A stretch of DNA of 64,000 nt, taken from contig LR990048.1 in assembly GCA_905147135.1 (NCBI GenBank), positions 20,444,563-20,508,562 of the forward strand. Reading direction: 5' to 3'. The stretch comes from Blastobasis lacticolella. Lineage: Eukaryota; Arthropoda; Insecta; Lepidoptera; Blastobasidae. Shown piece by piece: positions 21,405-31,449 of the stretch (position 1 is its first letter; every line of letters begins with the position of its first letter). The notes under the pieces were generated by a model, which made no database searches, was not told where the DNA came from, and worked only from the letters and a program-made list of their open reading frames with translations. The position numbers and the translations under genes were made by a program.

Positions 21405-21711
21405 TACATCATCATCATCATCTTGGCGTTAATGTCCCGGTTGTGCTCTCGCGCACGAGGGCCCGGGGTCCGCCTTGACTATGATCCAGGATTTGGCAGG
21501 TCAGGTAATTACAGTGGAGCGACTGCCGTCTGACCTCCATGACCCTGCTAACAAGGGAAACTGACCAGATTGGATCATGGTTACACATCCAGTCGCCTGA
21601 ATGTGCAGGTTTCATCACGATGTTTTCCCTCACCGTAAGAGCATCGGTTAGTATTCAACTAATGTACATAACTCAGAAAACAGTCATTGGTACATGGCCG
21701 GAGCGGGATAA
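21405..21711 (-). mobile_element. SINE-T, long copy without head
   Basis: Starts with (ATC)n, i.e. a (GAT)n tail on the minus strand, then TTGGCGTTAATGTCCCGG. Ends CATGGCCGGAGCGGG before box B. Confidence 0.88.
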
Positions 21712-21730
21712 AATGATACAATGGTAGATT

Positions 21731-21952
21731 AATAACCTAACCGACAATGACCAAAATTTCTGACAGAAAATAACCAATACTCATTTACTCAAATATTCCT
21801 TAATATGCTGAAGTTATTTTAATGAAACTAAACTAAGAATCAAATCTCAACTTGGAAATAAAAATACTTCCAAGTTGGTCCATCCGTTCGGGTGCTATAC
21901 CACAGACAGACACGTCTACTCGTGTAAAATCTTATTTTTTACACCTTTCAGA
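21731..21952 (+). repeat. Dispersed moth repeat, AACCTAACCGAC type
   Basis: AACCTAACCGACAATGACC, TTTTAATGAAACTAAAC, GGTCCATCCGTTCGGGTGC, CCACAGACAGACACG. Same order at 24050, 37628, 38282, 54866. Confidence 0.65.
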
Positions 21953-22002
21953 CACACCACAACGAGTGAGAAAATTATAATAATACGGAAAAAATGCTGG
22001 TT

Positions 22003-22312
22003 AGCCAAGTATTTCATAGTTGTAGAAGGATGTTGAGATGGTTCGGGCATGTAGAGCGGATGGATGAAAGAAGATTGAAGGAACATACACGGGAATTTTT
22101 AAAATTGGCCTTTAAAACGACGACAGAAAAATATTCACTGACCAGATCAGTAATGTTCTTAGAAAAGCTGGGGTTCGACGTAGCAAGAATTAAAGGAGAT
22201 GTCTGAAAATAATCGTGCATATAATGCAAGGCTAAAGTGTTGTGTCAGGGCAGAGCAAAGTGGCGGTCCATGGTATCTGCCTACTCCACATGTGGGATAG
22301 AGGCGTGAGCTT
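22003..22312 (+). pseudogene. RTE-like LINE, C-terminal end, decayed
   Basis: CRRMLRWFGHVERMDERRLK, then DQISNVLRKAGVRRSKN with a stop, and RAKWRSMVSAYSTCGIEA with a stop at 22307. Order and wording follow RTE-type RT C-termini (L-R-W-F-G-H-V-x-R-M; W-R-S-M-V-S-A-Y). Shifts between the parts. Confidence 0.8.
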
Positions 22313-22741
22313 TATATACTTAAAATTTATTTAAGGTTAGCAAACATTCTGACAAAGAACATGGAAACTAAGGCACTACTTACTATTAAGGCACTACTTA
22401 CATATTACTTAACAATCCTCCTTGTTACTTAAAAGGTTATTGCGTTAAAATTAATGACCCAAATGTATTGAATCGACAAACAAGCTCTTTTGTATTCACA
22501 GCAATTTAGTTAATCCGTGAATAGGTCGTGACTTGATAAATTTGATCAGTAAATTGCGTTGGGTCCCTCCAATAAATCTAATACCCTAGGAATAGTCTAG
22601 ACCAAGAATAGATTTAAGGTGATTGGGTAACCTAAACAAACATGAAGGTTAGATCGAACCGATTTTGCTAAAACACTTGCTTGGAACGTGATTGAGTGAG
22701 AACTAGTTACTAAGTGTCGGGGAAAGAAAGAGGAGTGGCTA
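22313..22741. other. No gene recognised
   Basis: Nothing I could assign. Confidence 0.45.
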
Positions 22742-23092
22742 TCAATGCATTTTGTTATGTTATACGGCAGACAAACAGGCAAGCGGACCACCTTTTTTTT
22801 TTTTTATGTCATACGGTAGGCAAACAGGCAAGCAACACCAAGAGTATCGCTGATGCGTTGCCCACCTCTATAACACGTTGCTCTGGCAGCAAAAAGCAAA
22901 TGCCACTCCACTGCCAAAGCCACGGTTCCCCAAATCCCCACCCCATGGAGCACTGGAAACCTTACTCACCGGCAGAAACACAATACTATTTAAAAAGTAT
23001 TATTTAGCTGCGATATTCTGTAAGGTGGAGGTACTTCCCCAGTCGGGCGGCTCCAATTCGAACGAGATACCCCGCTATGCCCTACCTCTCTT
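22742..23092 (-). mobile_element. CR1/Jockey-like LINE 3' UTR, one copy inserted in another
   Basis: A short tail (22742-22790) ends at a T-run from which a second, longer copy starts (CATACGGTAGGCAAACAGGC). The second runs through CAAATGCCACTCCACTGCC and TACTTCCCCAGTCGGGCGG to about 23092, one of the longest UTR copies here. Confidence 0.8.
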
Positions 23093-23168
23093 GAAGGAAA
23101 GTGGTCACCGTCGCCTGAGGACATCAGCAACAACAGCAGTCACCAGTGCGTTGCCCGCCTCTGAAGAG
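23093..23168 (-). mobile_element. CR1/Jockey-like LINE tail fragment
   Basis: AAGGAAAGTGGTCACCGTCG ... GCGTTGCCCGCCTCT. Confidence 0.75.
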
Positions 23169-23469
23169 ATCTCTAATATACGTCTACATCTCATTCAGGC
23201 TAGGCTTAGATTAGAGTTGTTTTGCACAGATTTTTTGACGTTTTTGGTAGATATACTCGTATTTTGACATGACTTTCTCCACAAAGGCAGGTCAGAAGTA
23301 CCTGGGCGTAAGATTACGTTTATGTGTCACCGCTTGCAAAACGGTTACAAAACAAGCTACCCTATTGGGGCACACACGACGCGGTGTCGGTGCGGGTGCG
23401 GCACGACGACAATGCGGATGCTACACGATTACTGTGCGGTAGTTTATTTACAAATATTGAAATAAGCTT
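23169..23469. other. No gene recognised
   Basis: Contains CACACACGACGCGGTGTCGG and similar GC-rich pieces, not assigned. Confidence 0.4.
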
Positions 23470-23682
23470 TCTATACGTGGGAAATAGGTGCATGAACCTG
23501 CGGGTATCAGGAAAGGGACCCCGTGAGTAACCCAAGAAGCGATGGGTAGACATTGCTGAGACGGATGCGAGAGCCTACGGATTACGACGCGAGGATACCG
23601 AAGACCGGGCGAAGTGGAGAAGAATATGTAGGAAAGCGGACCCTGGCAGAGGCCGGGATAACCGCTAGGATGATGATAATGA
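23470..23682 (+). pseudogene. RTE-like LINE 3' end, decayed
   Basis: The frame gives YVGNRCMNLRVSGKGPRE, a stop, then PKKRWVDIAETDAR, AKWRRICRKADPGRGRDNR, a stop and GATGATGAT-like tail. It is a diverged sister of 30173-30539. Confidence 0.85.
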
Positions 23683-23818
23683 ACCGAAATTGCAACACGT
23701 AGGCAGGCAACGCATTGGTGACTCCCCTGGTGTTGCTGATGTCCATAGGCGGCGGTGGCCCGCTTGCCTGTTTGTCTGCTAAGTAACATAAGTAACATAA
23801 TAAAAAAAAAAAAAACAC
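23683..23818 (+). mobile_element. CR1/Jockey-like LINE tail with poly-A
   Basis: CAGGCAACGCATTGGTGACT ... GGCGGTGGCCCGCTTGCC ... a run of 13 A at 23804-23816. Confidence 0.85.
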
Positions 23819-24049
23819 TTGGGACAAATCGTGCAGAAATAGTGTACGTCTGTATAAGCGCTTAATGTATGATATGTGGAAGGGATAAAATGCAAAATTA
23901 CTGTCTATGTCTATGTGTCAGGATCGTAGCTTGTTAGTCTCTGCATACCCCTATGGGACTCGACTGAGTATATATGTAATACTGATGTACATATAACCTT
24001 TCATCATCGTTACTTATTGGTGACGTCACCAGGTGCATCTCACAAACTC

Positions 24050-24350
24050 AAATAACCGAACCGACTAAAAAGTCGGACCAAGTTTTCATATACTCAAATA
24101 TTTTTACAGAACCGATTTCAATAAATCAATAAATAAAAATAGTTTTTATATTCTCTCTATAACTGCAACATGTGATACCATAATGCACAACATTTGATAA
24201 AAACACTAACAAATGAAGCAACAATTAAAAAATATAAAACTACGTCTAAATCGGTTTACCCGTTCCGAAGCTATGATGCCACAATCTGACACACAATTCA
24301 AGACACATATGTCAAATTTATAACACCCCTCTCTCGTGGGGTTGTTAAAA
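24050..24350 (+). repeat. Dispersed moth repeat, AACCTAACCGAC type, diverged
   Basis: AACCGAACCGACTAAAAAG, ACAGAACCGATTTCAATAAA, TTTATAACACCCCTCTCTCG. Confidence 0.5.
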
Positions 24351-24959
24351 TACAAAATAGAAAGTAGTATTTGTACGGAAATTAGGGTTCTAAAGCGGTT
24401 TGTGTAGCAATATCTCTTCTCCAAAAGGGGGTGAAAGGGGCAAGCCGGGCCCTAGATGTGAAGATTGATCGGGTACAGGCAAATAAAGCAATCAGTAGAA
24501 CAGTAATTTATTTGCCCTAATCTCTGTCGGGGACCCGAATTCATTACCAGGCTAAATGTTGGGATTAATTTCGGAAAAGATGCCGAGATAAATTCGTTTG
24601 GATTCCTTGAGCTGGCTGAGGGAATCGGTGCAGGCTTAACGAGGTTTCCGAGTCCTGTGTTACGGTTCTAGTCAAAGTGGTTCCGCTTTCGAGTTTGTCG
24701 GGTCAAAGATTCGACAAAGTTGAAATACAGGGCCCGTTTCTCTGAAATACGAGTATTCTGTTTCGGAAATTTTCCACGAGATGCTCGGAAGTAAGGGTTA
24801 TTATACATAGACAGCACTTCATTCGGTTCCACACTACTAGCTTAAGGAAGCTAAGGTGAGTACAGTAAAATTAAAATGATTAAACATTACGTAAGACCAG
24901 TCACTAATTAACAGAAACCGAAATGGACCAATCTCAGCACAATTCTGTGAGGATGGTAG
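24351..24959. other. No gene recognised
   Basis: Nothing I could assign. Confidence 0.45.
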
Positions 24960-25215
24960 CTCACACAGCGCTATCAAACCTCAAAGAAAATGAAAATGAA
25001 AATGAAAACAGTATTTATTGAATTAGGATTACGTTAATTAATATCTTTTCAAAAGTCAAAATCTAACGGAAACAAAAGACAAAGTTAAGCGAGCTCATCC
25101 AGGTAGGGGGCGACGCATGCAGACCGATCAGCGCATACGAGGGCTTACTCCGGCGAGACACCGGTAAGACAAAGTAAGTAAAGCTCGTATTATGGGCGCT
25201 AGTAGTCTGACAGTA
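24960..25215 (-). mobile_element. SINE-D tail part, split by a LINE insert
   Basis: CACACAGCGCTATCAAACC before and GTAAAGCTCGTATTATGGGC after the insert at 24987-25169 are the two halves of the SINE-D core. Confidence 0.75.
24987..25169 (-). mobile_element. 5'-truncated LINE end with 5-bp target duplication
   Basis: Matches 2351-2530 on the other strand, including the (CATTTT)n tail. CAAAG at 24982-24986 is repeated at 25170-25174. Inserted in the SINE-D core. Confidence 0.85.
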
Positions 25216-25244
25216 GTGTTACACAACTGATAAACTGTTTTTTT

Positions 25245-25312
25245 ATTAATACGGTAGACAAATAGGCAATCAGGCCACCCAATGGAAAGTGGTCACCGCC
25301 GGCTATGACTTT
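25245..25312 (-). mobile_element. CR1/Jockey-like LINE tail fragment
   Basis: A T-run, ACGGTAGACAAATAGGCAAT and GAAAGTGGTCACCGCCGG. Confidence 0.8.
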
Positions 25313-25355
25313 AAATACATACTATCTTATCATCTTGTATCTTATCATCCACATA

Positions 25356-25528
25356 TCATCTTGGCGTTAATGTCCCGGTTGTGCTCTCGCGCACGAGGGC
25401 CCGAGGTCCGCCGTGACCATGATCTAGGACGTTGCAGATCAGGTAATTACATTATAGCAACTGCTAGCTGATCTCCGTGACCCTGATAACAAGGGAACCT
25501 GAGCGGATTGGATTATAACGATAGACTT
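25356..25528 (-). mobile_element. SINE-T, tail half
   Basis: ATCATCTTGGCGTTAATGTC to GAGCGGATTGGATTATAAC. Confidence 0.85.
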
Positions 25529-26070
25529 TTAACTACATACGATTGTACATAATACCCACATACCCATAACCACCTTATAAGTATATATTTGCGGGCGTCT
25601 GTATTTTTTATGATTAAACTGTATTGAAAAGTTAGAACACAAGACATTCGGTGCAAATGCACCCAGTGACCTACATTTCACAAATGCCGTCTTGAATTTA
25701 AGTTATGCTAAGACGGCGGTTTTTAGCAAAAACTAAATGTTTAGCTAAACTAACCCCATATTCGAAAAAACTTCTGAATTAAAAAAACTTAACTGCTATT
25801 TTGCTATTTCTAGTCATTGAATTGAGCAGATTTTTGATGATTTGTTTGCGAGAACTATTTTACAAAGCGGCAGCACTTTCACCCCTTTAAGAGCGTTAAT
25901 TAAATTTACTGCATTTCAGTTTCGCGGTTAGCTCTATTCATAACTCAGCACGACCAACGACCTCAGTCTACGACGTCTGCTTTGCTAGTATTTGGGAGAA
26001 TTTGCTGTGGCAGACAGCTCGCTTAACATTTAAGTACGATCAATCATGTAGATTCGGGAGCTGAGAAATG
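25529..26070. other. No gene recognised
   Basis: Nothing I could assign. Confidence 0.45.
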
Positions 26071-26071
26071 G

Positions 26072-26375
26072 GAGCGTCGGTGTCCGACTCGTAAGCGAAA
26101 GGTACCAGGTTCAAATCCCTCTGCGGCCATGTACTAATGACTCTTTTCTGAGTTGTCTACATTAGTTGAATGCTAACCGATGCTCTTACGTTGAGGGAAA
26201 ACATCGTGATGAAACCTGCACGTTCAGGCGACCATGATCCAATCTGGTCAGGTACCCCTAGGTGTCATGGGTCATGGAGGTCAGTCGCTTTACTGTAATT
26301 ACCTGACCTACCAATACCGGATCGTGATCAAGGCGGACCCCGGGCCCTAGTGTGTGGGAGCACAACCGGGACATT
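26072..26375 (+). mobile_element. SINE-T, near full length with damaged box A
   Basis: GAGCGTCGGTGTCCGACTCG lacks the box-A segment (about 20 bases gone); box B region GTTCAAATCC; end GGGACATTTAGG. Confidence 0.85.
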
Positions 26376-26884
26376 TAGGTTTGGGTTTTTGGTAGCAGGA
26401 AAATAGAATGGTACCTTGGATGAAGAAGAGGAAAGTAAATAATATTTGAGGTCATGAAAATGGAAATGAAAGTGCGACTCGACTGATGATAAGCTTTAGT
26501 TTGGATTGATGTAATTTTTCTTTGGCTTAACGAAAATGTCTGTCTTAAAACATTTTGCAAAAGATGGAAGGATGTGTTAATGAAGAGTGTCTTTCCAAAA
26601 GAGAGAAATTAATTTTATTATATTACACTTACCTATCTATCGCTCGCGTATAATTTGGTTATTTTTGGAGAGTCCGTAAACTTTCCAAGGTTGGCAACCT
26701 TCTTGTCAAATATCCACATTGTTTTGATTGTTTTGTTTGTTCAGGCGTGAAAATATAACAGTCAGATATACAGAGTCACTTTCGCCTTCTTATTACGACT
26801 TCGTCTGCGAATAATTCGGTTTATTATTACAATTTTCGAGCACACAACACACTCCTCTCTTTGTTTCGTTGGCGGACGAAAAAA
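26376..26884. other. No gene recognised
   Basis: Nothing I could assign. Confidence 0.45.
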
Positions 26885-26957
26885 AAAAAAATTCGTGGAC
26901 AAATTCACACAGCGCCATCTAGCCTCAAACTAAGCAAAGCTTGTACTATGGGTGTAA
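26885..26957 (-). mobile_element. SINE-D tail fragment
   Basis: ATTCGTGGACAAATTC, CAGCGCCATCTAGCCTC, TTGTACTATGGGTG. Confidence 0.8.
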
Positions 26958-27097
26958 ATAAACAAAACTAGTCTAACAAAACATTTCCGAATACACCTTC
27001 ATCCTTCCGCACGGCGTCATACTACCTCGTATACACGTCACGCCGAATAGTGTTAAGATGCATTAAAACCAAACGATGGAATTTCTACGTCGAATCT

Positions 27098-27318
27098 ATC
27101 AATATCCCGGTTGTGCTCTCGTGCACGGAGACTGGGGTCCACCTTGACCATTATCCAGGATTTGGGAGATGAGCGATGAAGCGACTGTCGTCCGATGTGC
27201 GTGACCCTGCTAATAGGGGCACCTGACTGGATCGGATCGTGGTAACACATTCAGTCGCCTAAATGTGCAGGTCTAATCACGTTTTCCCCCACCGTAAGAG
27301 GTCGGTTATTATTCCCTT
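27098..27318 (-). mobile_element. SINE-T, diverged, head missing
   Basis: ATCCCGGTTGTGCTCTCGTG to TAAGAGGTCGGTTATTA. Confidence 0.8.
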
Positions 27319-27321
27319 TTT

Positions 27322-27480
27322 TTTCTTACTTATAAACCTTCCTCTAGAACCACTCTATCTATTTTTGAAACTGCATTGAAATCCATTGCGTAGTTTAAAA
27401 GATCTAAGCTAACATATATATAATAGACATAGAGACATAGGGACAGGTGACAAGAAGCGACTTTGTTTTATACTATGTAA
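27322..27480 (+). repeat. Dispersed moth repeat, Helitron-like type
   Basis: ACCTTCCTCTAGAACCACTC, TGAAATCCATTGCGTAG, TTTAAAAGATCTAAGC, GCGACTTTGTTTTATACTAT. Confidence 0.6.
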
Positions 27481-27807
27481 AGAAATGTACATAACTCAAA
27501 TGAGAAAATGCTTATTCTAACTCACTTGGAGTAAACAGAAGGGTGAAACAATTCCCACAATGCGAGACCTCGGTTTGAACGCACCGCTAAAGCACTTTTA
27601 ACCCCCACGCTGCCGCGTCCGTAAATTGACCGCCTTAATGCCTGGAACCTTTCTTACCCAGTTCCCTGCCCGTACGTTGCTCGAGCCACTTAACCCGGGT
27701 AGACTTAGACGTCGCGTCGATTGTTTTTGGTCTTACCAAAGGTGTGAATAAGACGGTTGTTTACTTAATTAGGAGGTTACAGTGTTTTGTAGATACGTTT
27801 TTAGGTA
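27481..27807. other. No gene recognised
   Basis: A GC-richer stretch at 27580-27720 without coding signs. Confidence 0.4.
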
Positions 27808-28104
27808 GAGTGTCGGTGGCCATAATAACTAGCGGGTTGAACTCGTGAGCCAGAGTTGCATGGTTTATTCTGATTTATATACATTAGTTAACCACTAATC
27901 GATGCTCTTACGGTGAGGAAAAATATCGTGAGGATACCTGCAAATTCTGGCGAATGTGTAACCATGATCCAATGTGGTCAGGTTCCCCTGTTAGATATCA
28001 GACGGCTGTCGCTCTACTGTAATTACCTGATCTACCAAATCCTTGATCATAGTAAGGTCCTCGTGCGTGCGAGCATAAGTGGGACATTAACGCCAAGATG
28101 ATTT
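27808..28104 (+). mobile_element. SINE-T, damaged copy
   Basis: GAGTGTCGGTGGCCATAATA to GGGACATTAACGCCAAGATG; box B is not recognisable. Confidence 0.82.
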
Positions 28105-28479
28105 TTGTAGAGGTTATTACAGAATAAAGCCGTATACGATGCCACAGACACAGATACAGTCAAACTTATCACCACTGTACGTCGGGATAAAAAAGAGTAT
28201 ATAAAACTAAAAACCCTCCAACGTTTTCGTCGTCGAAAAGGCAATTGCAAGCCCGAAACGTCTTCATCATGCACGGTCGGATGTGCGGTTCGATTACCCG
28301 CCGAGAATGGCCGTCTCACCCGGGCGGTGGCGTGTAAAAATTAAAAAGGTCCGGATATTGGGTGGGACGCGCGACGGATTCAGCGACCGGCGGGAAAGGG
28401 GTTATCCGGGGCGCGTTCGCAAGCTAGTGTTGGCTGGTTGTTGCAAGTGAAAGTAGGTAAGGAAGATTGTTGTAACCTT
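28105..28479. other. GC-rich patch, nothing recognised
   Basis: 28240-28440 is GC-rich (CGGGCGGTGGCGTG, GGTGGGACGCGCGACGG). A short minus-strand frame over it has no family features. Confidence 0.4.
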
Positions 28480-28617
28480 AAAATTTGGCATATGTTTGAC
28501 AAATGAGCAAACTGCTCATCTGATGGTAAACGGGCAGCGAATGTTGTTGTACCCCGTATGGCCATATGGAGTATTATTCTCATCCTTGTCCCGGTGAAAC
28601 TGCCGACCAGCTTAATC

Positions 28618-29025
28618 CTTTAGACTCGGTTCAGAGACGCGTCGTTCGAATTGTCGCCGATCTCATACTAACAAGCATATAACAACATAGAAGGACTGGC
28701 TGACCTAAGGGACCATATGGCCTATGGGTGTATTCTACAGGCTTTACAATAGGGAAATATTATATTATTATTATATTATTGATATTATATTACTGAGATA
28801 CTTTTTGGGCTGGTTCCGCCATTCTTCGTTCACGCGAAGGTTCGAAAGACAGTTTCTCACTCGTACGATTCGGATAAGGAATGAGCTTCCAGCCATAGTG
28901 TTTCCTTTAGACTATGACATGGGATCGTTCATGAGGTACATTAGAGGTCGCTTTAGAGGCAAGCAACGCACTGATAGCGACCATGGTGTAGCGTTTGCCT
29001 ACTTGTCGGCCGTATAACATAAAAA
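28618..29025 (+). pseudogene. CR1/Jockey-like LINE, RT C-terminus and tail
   Basis: LDSVQRRVVRIVADLILTS begins the thumb region; after shifts GVFYRLYN, then a low-complexity ATT-rich stretch at 28750-28795, LVRTIRIRNELPA-like wording, and the tail up to CGGCCGTATAACATAAAA. Stops and the microsatellite make it inactive. The motif R-T-x-R-x-x-N-E-L-P-A is the standard end of this LINE group. Confidence 0.85.
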
Positions 29026-29094
29026 ACACGGTATCAGTCTGTCGCCCATAACACCTACGATTCATACACTCAGCCTACACTATCTCAAATACCG

Positions 29095-29175
29095 ATAACG
29101 CATTCGCGATCTCCCTGGTGTTGTAGATGTCCATTGGTGGCGGTGATCACTTACTTGCAGTTGACGCGCTTGACG
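29095..29175 (+). mobile_element. CR1/Jockey-like LINE tail fragment
   Basis: AACGCATTCGCGATCTCCC, GTTGTAGATGTCCATTGGTG. Confidence 0.7.
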
Positions 29176-30156
29176 CGCTTGCTCAATATAATTATTTTTT
29201 TTATAATAAAGGATTTCTAAACCGCAAGTATGTTGTCACTGTGTAAATTGCGCTGGTTACCTTATCCTTTAAACAAGAACACGAAGCAAACGTCGTTGCT
29301 TGACTCACCCAGGCGAACTCCTCATGCTTGACAGAGTCCTACCACCTCATGATGATCTAAGTATCAATTAAACTTCCGTAAACATGTAAAAATTAGCAGC
29401 TCCAATCAAATAAAATCAAATCACGTATATTCAGTTTATGTTTTTACAAACCCTCATGAATGTCGGAATTTTAAATATTTTACATAATTAAAGATAAAAT
29501 ACTCCGGCGCCGCGGCACTACCTCCACAGGCCATAAAAAAAAAACTTCGCGACGCTAGCGCCGCTGATTGTCTAATGTCACTGTGACTGTCAGTGAATGA
29601 CGCCGCTCGTTTACAATCAGGCTTGCCAGATTGGGGGTTTATTTCGCAATTTTGGGGAAAAAATTGACTCTTGGGAAAAAACTGGGGAGACAGAATCCTT
29701 GGGGAAACTTTTAGGGAATTCAAATCATTCCACCGTAGACACATAGCGCGTTGAAGTGCGGTCGTCTACAGCCATTTGATATTGACGTACTAATCAGTGC
29801 TGTTTAGGTATCCAATTCGATAGTTTACAGTTGCAACCGCTTAGCACAGAGCTTCAATTATCGAGAACCTCGAACGGTATAATTTGAAAGTGTCAGGAGT
29901 GTAACGGGACATGTGATATTCTCAGATTAAGATCGGTGGGAACCGGGAACGGGGACAATCCCGACAGGCGGATATTGGATTAGTGGATTGGACTTTCACG
30001 TTTCTAATATTATTATACTCCTTTGTGGCAGATTGTAGGCGGACAGGCTGCATTGTGGAAAAGGCTTTTCGCTGATCTTGTAAAGTGTGTAGGTGTTTCA
30101 ATGTCGGAGGCAAATTTTGTATAACTCAAACTTTGGTTTATGAATTAGGGCACGGC
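29176..30156. other. No gene recognised
   Basis: 29500-29600 is GC-richer. Short frames without family features. Confidence 0.45.
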
Positions 30157-30172
30157 ATTGCCACCCGCCAAG

Positions 30173-30539
30173 TGAAACGAAATGAAAATCCTGCGCTGGA
30201 TGTGCGGAGTTACACGGCTCGATCGAGTACATAATGAATACATCCGTGGCAGTCTTGGCGTGAAGGATATCGCGGACAAGATGGAGGAGGCTCGCCTGCG
30301 CTGGATTGATTACGTGTTGCGTAAGCCTCAGGGATACGTGGGAAATAGGTACCTGAATCTGCCGGTATCAGGAAAGAGGCCCCGTGGGCGACCCAAGAAG
30401 CGATGGATTGACATTGCTGAGTCGGATGCGAGAACCAACGGCTTACGACGCGAGGATGCTAAAGACCGGGCGAAGTGGAGAAGAATGGGTAGGAAAGCGG
30501 ACCCTGGCAGAGGCCGGGATAAGCGCTAGGACGATGATG
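30173..30539 (+). pseudogene. RTE-like LINE, truncated insertion with 16-bp target duplication
   Basis: The target duplication ATTGCCACCCGCCAAG is at 30157-30172 and 30540-30555. The 367-bp insert holds one open frame of 115 codons (30182-30529): MKILRWMCGVTRLDRV, RLRWIDYVLRK, RPRGRPKKRWIDIAE, AKWRRMGRKADPGRGRDKR, stop. This is the C-terminus of an RTE-type RT. Only about ten bases (GACGATGATG) follow the stop, the short 3' UTR usual for RTE. The frame is intact but lacks the endonuclease and RT core, so it is dead on arrival. Young by its clean flanks. Confidence 0.92.
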
Positions 30540-30559
30540 ATTGCCACCCGCCAAGACGA

Positions 30560-31189
30560 GCAGAGAAGCACGACCGTACACCCTTTTCTCAAAGCAACTC
30601 AACGCATTTTCGAGCTCTTTATATCTTTGTTAGAGTTTTTATCAAATAAAACTCTAGACAACAAAGGTGCATAAAATATATTAATCATAAGTTTAGTATT
30701 ATTATTTACTCAGTACGTTTAAAAGAGAACTACGGTGTGATTTGCAGAATATTTATTTAAAAAAGGTACTGTCGGACATGGCTCCACCTTAGATCACATA
30801 TATTTTTACGGCAGTGTCACGAGACTTAGCGAATTTTAACATCAATATATTTTTTATCGGATTCCTTATTTTTGTATACGTATTAGTATCGAGGTGGACC
30901 GTTTAGAACTAGTATCCATAAACTTTTCCAGTACTATATACAATGCAACACAGAAATTAAGGTTAAAAGCTAGTACTGCACTGAAAACAAGTAAATACAA
31001 GCCAGGCAATCAATAAAACGGGCTTCCACAATCGCTTGGACTGCTTGACCGCACTTAACTGATCATCCAGTCAGTAATCGGAAGCTGAGAGCGCGTCGAC
31101 TCAGATCTCACGACGTTGCTGTCTTGATGAAATAATACAATACGACGAGGAAATTTGAAATTAACGTTATTATAAATTAATTAACTTAA
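30560..31189. other. No gene recognised
   Basis: Nothing I could assign. Confidence 0.45.
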
Positions 31190-31211
31190 ACAAATAAAGA
31201 ATCGTGGACAA
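31190..31211 (-). mobile_element. SINE-D, tail piece left of the copia insertion
   Basis: AAACAAATAAAGAATCGTGG and GACAA; continues at 35566 after the copia element. Confidence 0.75.
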
Positions 31212-31348
31212 TGTTATTTTATGTCTACTTGATATCGACAATATTCTATATTCCGGACTAGTAGCGCCATCTAACGTAAAGTATGTAATACTGTTTTCTT
31301 TAATAAAGTTCAGTTCTTGTCTGTGACTCAAGCGTTTCATTTATAATA
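31212..31348 (+). repeat. copia 5' LTR
   Basis: 137 bp. It contains AATAAA at 31302-31307 and AGCGCCATCT at 31263-31272, the latter resembling the inverted insect CTCF core. Confidence 0.95.
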
Positions 31349-31363
31349 GGTTATGGGACCAGG
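31349..31363 (+). promoter_or_regulatory. copia primer binding site, initiator-tRNA-Met internal type
   Basis: GGTTATGGGACCAGG starts at the first base after the LTR. Drosophila copia uses GGTTATGGGCCCAG there, complementary to an internal part of initiator tRNA-Met; this site differs at one base. Confidence 0.85.
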
Positions 31364-31449
31364 TTGTTTTTTAGTTTTTTCTCGTAATTTCTAGTGGAAA
31401 TAGATCTTGCAGATTGAGATAAATAGTAATTAACTCTGTGACTGTAAAA

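Noticed and set aside
22878..23267. 129-codon plus-strand frame
   Set aside because: It runs antisense through LINE 3' UTR copies and has no domain.
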